Shown here in pieces: positions 21,983 through 35,845 of a DNA stretch of 64,000 nt (position 1 is the first letter of the stretch; each line of letters opens with the position of its first letter). The notes under the pieces were generated by a model. That model was not told where the DNA came from. It saw only the letters and a list, made by a program, of their open reading frames with translations, and did not search any database. A program made the position numbers and the translations under genes. The DNA is from Sequoia sempervirens (taxonomy: Eukaryota > Streptophyta > Pinopsida > Cupressales > Cupressaceae): NCBI GenBank assembly GCA_007258455.2, contig VDFB02193867.1:533563071-533627070 (forward strand). The letters run 5' to 3'.

Positions 21983-24420
21983 TTTGAAGCAATGTACTCG
22001 CTACATTGGTTCAAAGAATAAAATTTCTGCAAACAAAATTCAAAAAATTTCTAATTTTTTTGGATGCCCCAGCAAAAAGTACACTAGTACATTGCCCCCT
22101 CGAGAGATTGAGCGAAAAGATTCGATTTGAGGGTCGATCTCCTGATAAAGAGGTTCAAAATGGATGGTTATGGATGATGATGCAAATGAGATGGTTTTAG
22201 GATGCTTAGAATAACCAATCAATATTATCCTAAACAACTTAAATGATGATATGATGCATGTGAAATGGATGAGATTGATGATGTGATATGCTATGATTAT
22301 GCAAATGTATGATTTTATGAGATGCTTAGACTAATAGATCTATATTATGATGATGATTACGTATGTGAGATGATATGTCGACTTTGATGGTTTGTGGATG
22401 CAAGATGGATGCACTGGTGATAATGATTAACTATTCATGATGTGATGTTAGTGTGGAAAAGAAGAAATTAGATGATGAAAAGAGGACCGAATAGGCTAAC
22501 TTTATGAGAGATGATGATGTGAAATGGATGATTTTCTTATCAAGGATTGGGATTTTAAAAGGTTCACTTACCTTATGTTTGATAACATGCGTAAGCATGA
22601 TGCATCAAGGTATAGAGGACTAGGATGGTGTTGTACTTAGTGTGATGGACTTTGACTCGACAAATAGATAGGAGTATTCTTGTTCACACCTGACATATGA
22701 AAACCTTGCTAGGATGCATTTTAGAAGTTTCAAACACCTCAGACCAAAACACGAAAAGGTATAACCTATCAATGCAATAGTCAACAAGATGCCCAAAACA
22801 CCCTCCATACATATCTAACAAAGCAAGTATTCACCAGGGTTATTTTACAAGAACATCCAACAAGCATAGTAGACAAAAGATAATGAGTGTTGCCCCATTC
22901 CTATCTCTCTAATTCCTTTGTTTGGACATCATTGAGAGGTAATTGGAATGACTAAAAAGAGATAATTCAAAAGACCAAGATAAAGTAAACAAACAAGCTG
23001 ATGTTCTTCAATATTGCTAACCAAAAGGAAATGTGATTTTAAGGATAAGAACTAAAACTTATTGCCAAAAGATAATGCCCATTGTACGAAGGATACATCC
23101 TAGGACATGTTAGTGGATGGTGGCACATCATTTTGCTTATCCAAAGTGTTCTTTCTGATAAATAATGCCCATTGTAGGAAGGATACATCCTAGGACATGA
23201 TGTTATTAGATGTTTGAAATGGGATTGATTGGATGATGGGCTATTGATGCGAAGATTTGACCAAATTGTTTACGTAATGACTTAGACCTAAGGCTTGAGG
23301 TTTCTAAGTTTTCACTTTTAACCTGCTAGACTTGTTTCTAACTGTTTCACCAAAGGTTGAGGATGACGATCAATTTATTATGGATGGTGTTATTTCAAGT
23401 GAAAGCGAGATGAGAAAGATGGATTTTTTCAAATATTTGGATGTTTTTGGAGTTTTGCAATGTTTTGAGGCTGTTTTTAGTGCTTTTTGAGTTCAAATGT
23501 TTTTATTTTCAAAATTTCCAATGTTTTTGGGGTTTTCTAGATATTTTGACCAAGAGACTAACCTAAAGACCTACCCTAGGGGCCTCAGGGGATGATCAAT
23601 AGATTAGCCTTGCCTACGATATACACGCAGAGACCATGTAGTTCAACTGATGACTTGACTGATTTACAGATGAAGATATACATGATGAAATGTCAGTTTA
23701 TTATGACAGCTCCTAAAGGACTAACCTAAGTGTCTTGGGGGATGATCAAATATCAACCTTGCCTATGTTCAAGGCTCAGAGACCCATAGTTCTACAAGAC
23801 AACCTTTTTTTTTACTTTTTGAATGACTTTTGACTTGTTTTTGGATTTTTTGTTATGTTTTGAATGTTTTTGGATTTTCTGATGTTTTGATGTTTTTGGA
23901 TTTTCTAATTTTTGATGTTTTTGGAATGTTTTGATTTTTGATGTTTTTTTATTTTTTGATTTTTGATGTTTTTGTATTTTTTTATTTTTAGGACCTTAGG
24001 GATATACACAAATCCGATCCGATAAGAACATACCCCCAACATGATGGAATAGACTACTCTGATAAAGGCAGGACAAACTGACCCTTAGGATGGGTCAAGT
24101 AGTACTAGGAGGGATCATAATAGGAACACATGACCAAGCTATGGTGCAGATGCAGATGGATAAGTGATGGATGGAGATCTAAATGCAATGGATGATGGAA
24201 ACATAATGGATGGATGATGTAGAACAAGCCGTAAAGATCCTGGTGGATGGAAAGTGCTTATTTAGACAAGGCGCCTATTTGCCAAGTTTTCACCAAGGTA
24301 CTTGTCCAAAGTGCCATCAAAGTGGTTTTCACTAGAGGATGACTTTTATCTTTACTATTTTTGATCCTTTTTCTAATTTTTTCAGATTTTTTGCTTTTTT
24401 GATTTTTTTTTGTTATCACC
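21983..24420 (-). other. 3' noncoding region of element D (distal part)
   Basis: There is no gene. It matches the 3' noncoding region of B in inverted orientation: 22060-22200 with 35620-35760, and 22560-22800 with 34990-35225. The section 23440-23990 is a T-rich low-complexity run built on GATGTTTTTGGATTTT. The region is cut at 24420 by element B and resumes at 36888. Confidence 0.65.
23072..23199. repeat. Partial tandem duplication in element D
   Basis: A segment of about 38 bp (ATAATGCCCATTGTA.GAAGG and on to GGACATG) occurs at 23072-23110 and again at 23161-23199. Element B has a single inverted copy near 34678-34713. Confidence 0.75.
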
Positions 24421-25457
24421 TATAGACACGTCAAATTGACATAATGCATTCAACTAGGTCTCATTCATCCAATTCAGAAAATAAATCAAGTTTATTTATC
24501 AATCTCCTAAAGTCATTAGCTTAAATCAAATAAAAAAAACTTATCATCAACCTTTTTAATCAAATAAATCAAACATCCATCATAATGCATATTCCATCCT
24601 TCTTGATTTAAATAAATCAAATATCTAAATCAAAGAGGTCAAACTCATCCTAATCATCATCCTAGCTAATTAATCCTGATCTAATGCTAATCTCACCCAC
24701 TTGCATTCTCTAGATTATGCCACTTGCACAAATAAATCAATTTATTGATTTATTGAAACCAATATTTTCACTCAACATGGCCCTCAAGTTTGAAAATCAT
24801 GACAAGTTTATTTGTCCCTCCAACATAGCATTTATTGCTCTTTTTCTTGTCCCCCTCTCTAAATTTATTGCCAAATTTGAATTCAAATTCTCCCTCTCAT
24901 GGGCACTCTTCCCAAATCTTGCACATCCATTGACCTATCACCACTTGACATGTGGCCTTATCTTATTGGTTTGATCTTTGTCCCACATTGGTCCATTTTC
25001 AACACTCTTAGCATTTGAAAATCTATAAGATAGAGGCTTCATCTCTTATCAAATCCTCCAGAATCTTTATGCAAAGTCATTCTCTTAAACTAGAACTGAT
25101 TTTGTCCACTCCACAACTCCACAATCTTAACATTTCATCTCCAAGATCATGCAAGGTCACTCTCTTCATTTGAGAAATGATCTTGTGCATCATTATCATT
25201 AGCTTATCTAAAGGGGTTGTGGAAAGGGATACTTTCCACATCAAAGTAGCACCAATCCCCCCATAAGATCATGTGTTTGCTTTGTTTAGGAATGAGGAAT
25301 AGTTATTTTCGATTGTATTTGCTCAAGTATTTCATCTTTTTTCTTGTTTTCTAACAATGCAGATGGATTTTATGGGGAACTCATGTTTTAATCTTGCATT
25401 TGGATTTATTAGCGTGATTGTTCATTTCTTCCATGCAAGTTTGAAATAGGGTTCACA
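24421..25457 (+). repeat. 5' LTR of element B
   Basis: It starts TATAGACACG, where the 3' LTR has TGTAGACATG, so the terminal TG has mutated to TA. It ends GGGTTCACA. Its TATA box near 25024 reads TATAAGATAG, against TATAAAATAG in the 3' LTR. Confidence 0.9.
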
Positions 25458-25460
25458 TTT

Positions 25461-25477
25461 TGGTGCTAGAAGGAGGG
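25461..25477 (+). other. Primer-binding site of element B
   Basis: TGGTGCTAGAAGGAGGG begins three bases after the LTR, as expected for a tRNA primer site with its TGG. I cannot assign the tRNA. Element D has a similar TGGCACTGAGAAGGAGGG. Confidence 0.6.
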
Positions 25478-28400
25478 CCTAATGACTTATAGGATTTTAA
25501 GTATTTCTTTTTATGTGAAGATTTCTTATTGATTAATCTTCATAAGTCAATAGATTTCTTTTGTGTTTGATTTCAAAAAATGAAATTAAAAAAAAAATTG
25601 TGTTCTTTGGGTATAGAAGCAATGATTAGCAGTGATTGAGGAGTTGAAGAATTCAACTTTAGGCTTGCTAATGCTAAATCCTTTTCAGCAAGTCCCTTTT
25701 GGTGCATTTCCTACAAATCATTGTAAATCCTGCAATTTGTATTTATTTAGACATTTTACCATGTAGTCGTGTGCCTGTCCAAATACACATAGTTTGCATA
25801 CATAGCATATTCAGACAGAATAGTGGGAAAGTCTGTAATACTCATTTGTGATAGCAATAGATTGGTAGGCCTTCTTATCAAAAGGACATACTCTTTTATG
25901 AAAATGATAACAAGACCTTATTTCATTTTATGAGTACAATTCACAGTCCCAGATCTACATATTTATCTCATACACGTACCTTGCCTATACTTGTTAGAAA
26001 AGGATTTGAAAAGCATGGTAAAGCTAAGTCCTTTTTCTTTTATGACTGTTGAAAGTTTGATCTTACTTGGCAGGGTTCTTGATATTTGATCTTTTACTAA
26101 AGTAATTCATGCAGGTTTTACTTTTAAGCCATTACTTTTGGCTTTCTCTCTTTTCACTGTGCTAATGTTAGTTGCATACATAGATTTATAGAAAAGAGAA
26201 AGGAAACATCATGAATGTGAAGCTTCCCTATGCACCACCTATTGCAATGCACATCCTTCATATCAGGGTAGAACCAAGCCATAGATCTCCTTATGGAAGG
26301 CTTCAAAGCACATTTCATAAAAGAGAATGCGCCTATGACCTGCAATCATTGCAGACTTAGTTTTACACCTGCCAGTCATGTTCATTTACTTGCTGCTTCA
26401 TTGGATCTCTGATGAGTCACGCCTTTTCTCACATCCCTAGTGTGTTGTATCCATATGGCTTCTGATCTTAGACTTATATCTAATATTTTTTGTTTCCCAT
26501 CATATCTTTCTTAAGTTTTCTATAATATTTCCTACAGATGGTTATGTTTATATGTACACACTTATCCTTTAAATGCATATGTTTGTGTACCATTTTTTGC
26601 AGGTATGAGAAGGCCCCAAAATGACACTGCCAAGGGCACACTTGAATCTCCTCACAAATCTTTGGCGCCAACAAATGAACTCTGTTTCCTTCAAAATCTA
26701 TGCTGATAGATATCAAAGGCCGTTTTCCTCATAGTCTGATCTATTGTAGTGGCAGTCACCATAATCTGCTATTTATTTGTGTACCTAGGCTATCCTTCAT
26801 TTTCTCTACAACAACAAATTCTCATATGCGTATCTTTTAGCTTTAATCACCAATACCCACAATCTGAGCTATGCCCTTGATTGAATGCTTATGTGGGAGG
26901 GAATCATAGAGAGTAGACCAGGGTTAAATGATACCCATGCAGATTAGAAAGAACCTCTTCATTTGCGTGGTCTGAACCCAAGACAAGATCTAAATTTATG
27001 ATGGGCGCGATTTTACACAAATTGATTGCATTGAATTTAAGGGTATTTTGAAGGGTAGTGGGGCACAGCTTTACACCTACCATGTATAATTACATTTAGT
27101 ATGAAAACCTTTGTTCTTTTTGAATGATAATTGAAGGCGTGACTTTTTGGACTGGACAAAAGCACTTAATAGTTTCTATGTACTTTTTTTGAACAAAATC
27201 TACTTTAAATCTACTGTAATCAACGCTATGTGATTCCTTTCTGACATATAATCTACTAAAATGTGACATTTCAATTTATGTTAGATTTGTGTGGTTATTT
27301 TGTTGGATCAACATGACTTTTACTCTCACCCAAAAAGTAAAAAGACTAAAAGAGGGAATTGTCTGGCATTTGAATGTTACATAGCAACATGTACAGGCCT
27401 ACACATTTATCTCACATACATCATATCATGTGACTTGGGCTGTCATCTACAAAATATGAGCTCACAATTCTCAGTTCTCTCTGACATTACAGTCAGTGTA
27501 TGAATTTGATGTATTGGTCTTACAATCTTTGTTGTCCATGAGATAACTTCCCTTGAGGCATCCTATCAAGCAATAAAGAAGCATCATTACTCCTACCTTC
27601 ACGCATTTATCTGTCACACGTAAATTGCTCAATAGATTATAATAAAGGCATGAGATCTAATATTTCTTGCGTGCTAGGTGTTTTTATTCTTTGTGGAAAT
27701 TTTATTGATAAGAATGCAGTGACATCACTCTTGTTGTGGAGATCTTTACTGCAATGATATCCTTAATGCATTGAAGGCTATGCTACTTTATTCATTATGC
27801 TTTACTCATCGTGCTTTGTTCATATCTAACATCTATTTTCTTGGAAGAATGTGCATTTATTCCTTGAAGTCACTCATTTATGTTTTTGCAGGGATCTTCA
27901 TTAATTGGAGTTGCTCCTTTGTGACTTTTTTCAGGCTAAGTGAAGAGGATTTAAAATCTTACTTGAAGTGTTGAAGATCTTTATCTATTTGCAAATTGGA
28001 TTCTAATTAATGCTTCATTTTATTAGTTTGAAATCATTAGTGTTTTCATTCTATTGTTTGAATTTTATGATAAAAACTAATTTAATATAATTATCTTCAC
28101 ATGATTGTTTCTTGTTTAAACAGGAAAATGAGGAATAGGCAAAAGAAGAAGAAACGAAGAACGACGAAGGAGCATTTCGTTTGCACATGAAACTTGCAAC
28201 ATTAAAACATTGGAGGCAATCTTTGAAGACTTTGGAGTTGAAGAAAATCAAGCACTTAACTTAAACTTGACAAAATCATTTTTAAATGCTTAAGACTTTC
28301 ATTATAGCTTTTATTTTCAATTTCAGTCCAATTAGATTAATTTGGGGTTTATAGTCAATCATTGATTTGTTTCTTTTCAAAAGTTGGGCTAAAATTGAAC

Positions 28401-30172
28401 CTTACAAACTGACTAGACATTGTTTTTTGGACTAAAATTTAACAAATCAAATTTCACACTTCATCTTGGTGCTTTAAAATGAACTCACAATTGCTTTGAA
28501 GGCTATAAAATGAACAAGTGCTTGAATTGTGTGATTTTGTCTTTGGTGCATTTTGAGTGTGTATCCTCTCCCCTTTCTCTTCGTGTAATCTAGGGTGCAA
28601 GAGAAACACTCAAAATGCATTTTATTACTTTGAAACACTTCGATTTGGGCTTAAAAATTGAACAATATCTTGTGCGAGTGTGAGTAGGGGAATTTTTGCA
28701 TATATTCTCTTTCTTTGTGCCATCAAAGATTGATTGAGTTACGGATTGTGTCTTTGATTGTTTTTGTTTATCTTAGAGGGCTTGCCTTGGGGGAAAAGTA
28801 CTCACCCAAGGGAACGACTCAACTGGTAACACTCTAAAGTCAAGAGTATTTCTAGCCGGGATATAAATGTGGGTATTGGTTAAATGCCAGTATCATGCAG
28901 TTGGCTCTGACAAGATGGATCTGAAAGGGGACTCTTGTCATATGGGTCAATCTCCATGAACGGAAAGTCCTTACTAGAACCCATGTGCTAGCATTGGCCA
29001 AAATCCTTAATCTATTTGTTGGTGCAAGAACGGTCATTCTGAAGCCGCCCCACACTTTTACGGTCTTCTAGTAGAGATGGAAAGCATGCCATGGGAGTTT
29101 CATGGGTGTTGATGCTTGGCTACCTCGATTGATGATAATGAGCCGTGGAGGGGAGCTAGTGGGGTCAAGCATCTAACCATCCACTAGAGATAGGCGTAGC
29201 TAGACTTTTCCAAGTGGGGATTCAACAAATATTGTCTTACACATCCATAGGGCTTGTACTTGTCTTGGTTTGAAAACATAGTGCATTTATCGAAAACATT
29301 GGAAAACCAACATTCAACATCATCATAAAAATTTCAAACCCCTTAGTTGGAGAAAATACCTTTGAAAAAACCCAATAACTATTGCTTACCCTTGGGATTA
29401 TGTCCTTAGAGGTTTCTAAGTAATTGGGTTTACATCTAAATTTGCTCTTACAAAGGTCAACATTAGGCAACCCTTGTCCTGATTTCTTGGAACTTCCACA
29501 TAGCACTTTGTGGGATGAAGAGGAGTTGTGACATTGGACATTCAGTTTGAAACCTAATCAAGAAGTGTGTTTGTGGTAAAAAGAACTGATTAAGAAAAGA
29601 TAACAAATTGGACCCCACACATGTGCTTGATATCTTTTGGTCATCTAATTTTCATGCAAACATTGGTCTTTTGATTTTTAATCGCTCTTAGAAAAAAGCA
29701 TGTTATTCACTATCTTGGCTTAGTAAACAAGGCCTTCCTAGGTTCATTTAGGATCTAATCAAACACTTCATCCATTTCAAACATTTATCATCCCATCCCA
29801 CAAGCAACTTTATAACTTTGGAAACATCATTCTAGGCTTGGGTAAATCATCAAATCAAAATCACCTTGTTTAGTTAGGTGTATGGGAATGCATCCTTTCT
29901 CACACCTCTAGTTAAATTAGCAACCTTTTGAACAATTTCATCCTAAAGATCACATCCAACATCTTAAGGTTTACAAGTTCATCATCCAAATCAAACCAAT
30001 CAAAATCAAACCCTAAGTCTAGCATCGATCCAAAGTTCCTAAACATTCATCAATCATATCATTTACACCTTTCATCCTTCATCTCATCATTGGTCCTAAG
30101 AACCTTAGAGGTCACTTTTGCTACAAGTCAAAACACAAGAGGAACATAGAATACAAACTTGATCCATACATC
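25478..30172 (+). other. Long untranslated leader of element B
   Basis: It spans 4.7 kb with no recognisable gene. The distal part (28300-29640) matches the leader of D in inverted orientation (for example 29050 with 59985) and parts of A. The proximal part (25480-28250) has no counterpart in the window. It contains several acceptor-like sites (TTTTTGCAGG near 26595 and 27885, TTTTTTCAGG near 27930) and a few short open frames such as 27771-27974. These could be remnants of captured gene sequence, but I recognise no protein. Confidence 0.5.
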
Positions 30173-32710
30173 TTGAGTAATCCAAATCAATTGAATCTTC
30201 AAAGCCTTACAATTCTGATTGATTATCAAAACTCACACTTATACAATCCATACATGGGACCATTACCTTCAACACATTTCAATAGAACAACAAGTGTGAA
30301 TATGCCCAAATCAAAGTTTGGAACACATTTCCCAATGATAGATCTAAGTCCAAACCTACAAATCCACCAACCGAACAATCAATGCATGAGCCCTCAAATG
30401 AACAACGTCATCCCACCAAATCCCTACATGCCAAAGGAGAATGTACCAAGAACAAGTTTTCAAAACATAAATCTAGAAAATGTTGGGATGGATACATTTA
30501 CAAATCATATGAATATTCCAAACATGAGCAATGGTCAATTTCAACCCATCATCACAAATCAGAATATTTTCCAAAATCAAACACAACTACACATCCCAAA
30601 TCCGCTTAAACAAAAGAAAAATCAAGGGAGTCAAATTCAAAATCAAGATCAAATTTCACTAGAGAAACTTGCTTCACATGCCAAACCGATTGAACTATTG
30701 GGCCAAGAGATATCTTCACTCCAAAATCAATACAATCTTCCATTGGTTAATCCATGTCATCAAAGCATTGAGTTGTGTCCACAACCGCAACAATATCTCC
30801 AAGGTCAAGAAGTTAGATATCAAGGTCAACCACATCAACAAATCCAACCCCCACATGTCGAAGATCAATCACCACATCTCCAAAATCAATCACCACAAGT
30901 TCAACTTAAAGTGAAAATCTCACAAAGAAACAAGCAACAATACACACCACTTGGGAGACCAATCGAATCAGTCTTGCAACAATTGGTACAAGAAAATCTC
31001 ATCAAGCTCCCCATCTATGGGAACTATCAAGAACCCTTAGTTAAACCACCAGGGTATAATGAGGAGCACCATTGTGATTATCACAAAACAAAGGGACACA
31101 CAACATTAAGTTGTATTCGACTAAAAAATCTCATCCAAGACCTAATTGATCAAAAGATAATTGCTATTGGGGACAATGATAACATTGTCAATATCTCCAC
31201 CACAATTTTTGAAAACAATGATCAAGATCAATCCATCAATAAAGATACTTTCATCTCATCTACTGAGGCATTGACCAATAATCATGTTGAAAATGTCTCT
31301 ACATTACCTAATGGGTTAGAAGGAATATCTCAAGAATTTATTCTAAAGCATGATAAATATCTCTCACCAAAGTCTAGCAATGGTTCCTTCCAAGACATGT
31401 TGACCCCCTTCAACATCATGATTATAGATACTGAAAAAATCCTAAACTTGACACTTGAGGATATTGAACCACTTACCATGTCTAATGATGACATCCAAGC
31501 ACCCCTTATAGGAAATCCATCCTTTAAAACTGATCCATGTCAAGAAATTGATCCAAAGCATGTCGAAAGCTACTCTGAAATCATTCAAGATCAAGAATTT
31601 GTATCTTCAAGATACTACAACAATCTAATGGACACTCTCCTATCTATACAAGATGTCACAAAGGATGATCACATCGGCATAGCACATACTCCTCCATCTA
31701 CCCATGTGATGCTTTCTATGGATGGACACGTAGATGATCTTCATTTAGAACAAAATTTTGTTACACAAAAAGAGCAGATTCTTAACTCCTATAGACAAAC
31801 AGAGTTGTCAACATCAGGATCAGATATATCCAAAATTCAAACTAAGGACATCATGAATAAGGATATCAAACATTATCCACTCAAGGAAGTTGGTCAGACA
31901 GAACATGGCATTCCAGAGTTAGTGGAGTAGCAAATTGAAACGTCACCTACGGTTGTCATTTATCATATAATTCATTCTAAAGAAAAGCTCTCAGAACAAG
32001 CAAAATCAAAGAATGAAGGTACTACTACCACCATACTGGGGGAAACTTTGTCTCAAGCAAATGTCAACATAGGGAGCATGAAGAATTCTTGTGATTAAAC
32101 TAATGCCAATACTACAACTAGCCACATCATGAATCGTCATCCACCCATCACCCCATCCATGAATTGGGACCAACGTCAAAAGGAACATTTGAATCAAAGT
32201 ATGAAGAACATAATCAAAGAAAAAGAAGCTAAGAAGCATATCGAACAAATCAAATACAAATGGATACCAAAGAAAGATCATCCCTATCAAACTCCATCAG
32301 TCAAAGAAACTATGGGGCAAAATAAAAGAGGGAAAATTATCCATCAAAGACATCCACAAAAGAAAAAGCAAGCTTTTCAAGCGACGTACAAAGTATATCT
32401 AGCAATTGGTCCTAATTCAACACACACTTTCATATCCACCCATCATTGCTCATCTTCCCAAGTTTGGAGAGCCAAAGTTTCCAAGCTATCAACCAATCCA
32501 TCTCTTATCCCTAGACACACTCCATCCACACCTCCACACATGATATCCAATTGTCACATTGACCATGTATTGCCAACAACCCTTCATCATAAGGATTCAG
32601 AAGGCACTCTATCACGATGTATGCATAGAGACAAAGTTAACTCCAGTATCGACGAAGCAGATCAAGAATCCCAAAAGCTACATTCAAGTGCATGTATCTT
32701 AGCAAAGTAG
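30173..32710 (+). pseudogene. Gag-like ORF of element B, 846 codons, two internal stops
   Basis: One frame runs from 30173 to 32710 with only two stops, TAG at 31928 and TAA at 32096. The first codon is TTG where element A has ATG, so the start is mutated; the next in-frame ATG is at 30254. Residues 1-270 are Asn/Gln/Pro-rich and match A. Residues about 265-335 match the nucleocapsid region of the D gag: TPLGRPIE, NYQEPLVKPP, then the Cys/His knuckle CDYHKTKGHTTLSC and LKNLIQDLIDQKII. The capsid core of D is absent. The remaining 500 residues are an extension shared with A, with SRYYNNLMDTLLSIQD and a basic segment (KNIIKEKEAKKH, QNKRGKIIHQRHPQKKK). A role in binding element RNA is possible from the knuckle and the basic stretch, but this is inference. 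Confidence 0.75.
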
Positions 32711-33714
32711 CTCCTTCAAGCAGGATATTGATGGCACATTATGATAGGGGCATCTACATTAGCAACACCTCATGATTTGGAGCTTTAAATCTTTAGAAAA
32801 AATCAAAAAAATCAAAAGAGAAAAAAATCCAAAAAAAATCAGAAAAAGGATTGAAAACAGTAAAGATAAAAATCATCCTCTAGTGAAAACCGCATGGGCG
32901 GTGCTTTGGGCAAGACCATGATGAAAACCTAGAAAACAAGCATCATGTGTAGAATTGAGCATCTATGTGCACCAGTTCAAATGAAAGCATCTCATCCCAT
33001 CCGTAATAAATCGAGCATTCCATCCATCTTATCCATAATAAATCCATTCATCCATAAACCATCGATCCAATCCATTTTCATCCGTCTGCATCCATCATCT
33101 GAGTGATCTTGATCTTGATGAAAGTTTGGGGCACACTTTGCACTTGCTTATGGTAAACATCTTGACATGGGTCATTTTCATTGATCCTATCCTATGCAGC
33201 ATTATTTGAGACATGAAGCAGTATCCAAATGAGCATTCCTTATCTGAACATTGTATCTTCTCGCAAGATAATCCTTGGCATCCTTTGCATGCTTTCCATA
33301 TCCATCTATTTGTACACCTATCCAGGCATCTATCCATAACATTCCATACATTGCTAGACATTGGGGGCAGAGATTTACATCTTGCTTTGAGAATAAATCT
33401 TGATCTATATCCTCCAACTTATGTGGTGATCCAAACATTGGCAAATGAGAAATCAAATTGGTCAAACACTTGTGAGTAAGAATCCAAATCACTAGCCCAT
33501 GGCATATTTTGACGAGAAGACATTCCTTATCAGTCTTCATCTTTCATCGAACATTATTCAAAACAATCACTATTAGTTTCATCTAACGCACCCTTCAAAC
33601 ATCACGTCAAATCATTTGAACAACTTTTGTTCTAAACCAAGCTTCAACAATCCTGATCAAATCGATTACAATCAATCTGTCATCATCTTGGGATATCTTT
33701 CTCAATCCTTGTGT

Positions 33715-33925
33715 TGCTTAACACTATCCTTACATTGTTGTGCATCCTCAACAATGTTATCATCATCACTCCTGATCAATCAAATCTAATCAATCCTCAT
33801 CAATCAATCCTTGCATTGTTGTGCATCCTCAACAATGTTATCATCATCAATCCTAATCAATCAAATCCTTGCATTGTTGTGTATCCTCAATAATGTTATC
33901 ATTATCATCAATCCATCGACCCAAT
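33715..33925. repeat. Three-unit tandem repeat with internal stem
   Basis: Units of about 55-75 bp contain CATTGTTGTGCATCCTCAAC followed by AATG, then TTATCATCATC and AATCAATC. Within each, CATTGTTG and CAACAATG can pair as an 8-bp stem. The third unit is slightly changed (TGTATCCTCAATAATG). The matching end of A lies at 4940-4990. Confidence 0.8.
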
Positions 33926-34009
33926 TGATAGACCTTAGCTTGGTTTTCAACCAAATCCCAAACAGATCACTGATATCATCACACATATCCATATCCAAAT
34001 CGTCAAAAT

Positions 34010-34420
34010 AATGCGAAAATACAAAAACATCATAAAATCAGAAAATCCAAAAACATCCAAAACATAAAAAAAAATCCAAAAACAAGTCGAAAATAGAAAA
34101 CATCAAAAACATCAAAATCTGAACTACGTCATCTCTAAGCTTAAATGTAGGAAAGGATAATCTTTGATCGCCCCCAAAACATCAAAATCCAAAAACATCC
34201 AAAAGACATCAAAATCCAAAAAATTCAAAAAAATAGCAAAATCCAAAAACATTCAAAAAAACATCAAAATCCAAAAACCAAAACATCAAACCATCAAAAA
34301 ACAAATAAAATCCAAAAACATAAGCAACGAAAAATCAAAAACATCACAAAATCCAAAAACACCAAAAATAGCCCTCAAAACATTCCAAAAACATAAAAAA
34401 CATCCAAATATTTGAAAAAA
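34010..34420. repeat. Low-complexity A-rich tract built on CATCAAAATCCAAAAA
   Basis: Many imperfect copies of AAAATCCAAAAACATC fill this stretch. The inverted counterpart in D is 23440-23990 (GATGTTTTTGGATTTT), so the tract is an inherited feature of this element family. Confidence 0.85.
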
Positions 34421-35845
34421 TCCATCCATCTCATCTCGCTTTCACCCACAATAATCAATCATCCATAATAAATTGATCATCAGCTTCATCCTTTGGCAAA
34501 ACAAGCAGAAACAATCATAGCAGTCAGCGAAAGCAAGCTTCAATCATAAAATCAAAATCGTAACAACAAATCTTTTAAACACAAAATCAAACTCTTGATC
34601 ATTTTCAAACATGTCAGTCAACCTTATATCAACATCCTATCAATCAACTTATCAAAACCATCATCATCCTATACAATGCATGTCCTAGGATATATCGTTC
34701 CGACAATGGGCATCATTTTGGATATCACTTGGATTCCTATCCTATCAAAACACATCCCTTTGGCTGAAGGTATGAGGAACATTGGCTTGTTTGCGTACTT
34801 GATCTTTTCTTTTGATTTATCTTATTGCACTCATTCCAAGGACCTCTTGATGATATCCGAACAAAGGATTTAGAGAGATAGGAATGAGGCAATGATCATT
34901 ATCTTTTGTCTATTGTGTTTGTTGGACATTCTTGTAAAATAACTTGGCAAATACTTGCTTTGTTAGATATGTATAGAGGATGTTTTGGATGCCTTGTTGA
35001 CTATTGCATTGATTGGTTATACCTCTCTGTGTTTTGGTCCGAGATATTTGAAACTTCTAAAGTGCGTCCTAGCAAGGTTTCCATATGTCAGGTGTGAATA
35101 GGAATACTCCTATCTAATTGTCGAGTCAAAGTCCATCACACTAAGTACAACCATCCTAGTCCTTCATAGCTTCATGCATCATGCTTAGGCGTGTTATCAA
35201 ACATAAAGTAAGTGACCCTTTTAAAATCCCAATCCTTGATAAGAAAATCATCCATCTATCATCATCATTTATCATCATCATTTCTCATCATCATCTCTCA
35301 TAATGTTGGCTTGTTGGATCCTCTTGTCATCATCTAATTTCTTCATTTTCCACACTAACATCACAACATGAATAGTTAATCATCATCACCAATACATCCA
35401 TCATGCATCCATTATGCATTCATCTTGCATCCATAAATCATCAAAATTTTGCATATCATCTCACATACATCATCATCATAATATAGATCTATTAGTCTAA
35501 GCATCTCATAACTCATCCATTGCATAATCACAACATATCACATCACCCATCTCATCCATCTCATATCATATCATCATTTAAGTTGTTTAGGATAATATGG
35601 ATTTGTTATTCTAAGCATCTTGAAATCATCCCATTTGTATCATCGTCCATAACCATCCATTTTGAACCTCTTTATCACGAGATCAACCCTCAAATCGAAT
35701 ATTTTCACTCGATCTCTCAAGGGGGTAATGTACCAGTGTACTTTCCACTGGGGCATTCGAAAAATCAAAAAAAAAATATTTTGATTGTGGCAAGTTTATT
35801 CTTTGAACCAACGCAACAAGTACATTGCTTCAAAGAAGGGAAAAA

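Larger units (their letters stand above)
32711..35845 (+). other. 3' noncoding region of element B with tandem and low-complexity repeats
   Basis: No gene is seen. Blocks match the 3' regions of A (32711-33760) and D (33960-35845), both inverted. It contains a three-unit tandem repeat, an A-rich CATCAAAATCC tract and a CAT-rich stretch (35250-35560). It ends in the purine tract GAAGGGAAAAA before the 3' LTR. Confidence 0.65.

Noticed and set aside
27771..27974. Host gene exon ending in SEEDLKSYLKC
   Set aside because: A single short frame after an acceptor-like site is not enough to call a gene. Mentioned only as possible captured sequence.
33715..33925. CRISPR-like array
   Set aside because: The units are contiguous and imperfect, with no spacers. 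The genome is eukaryotic.
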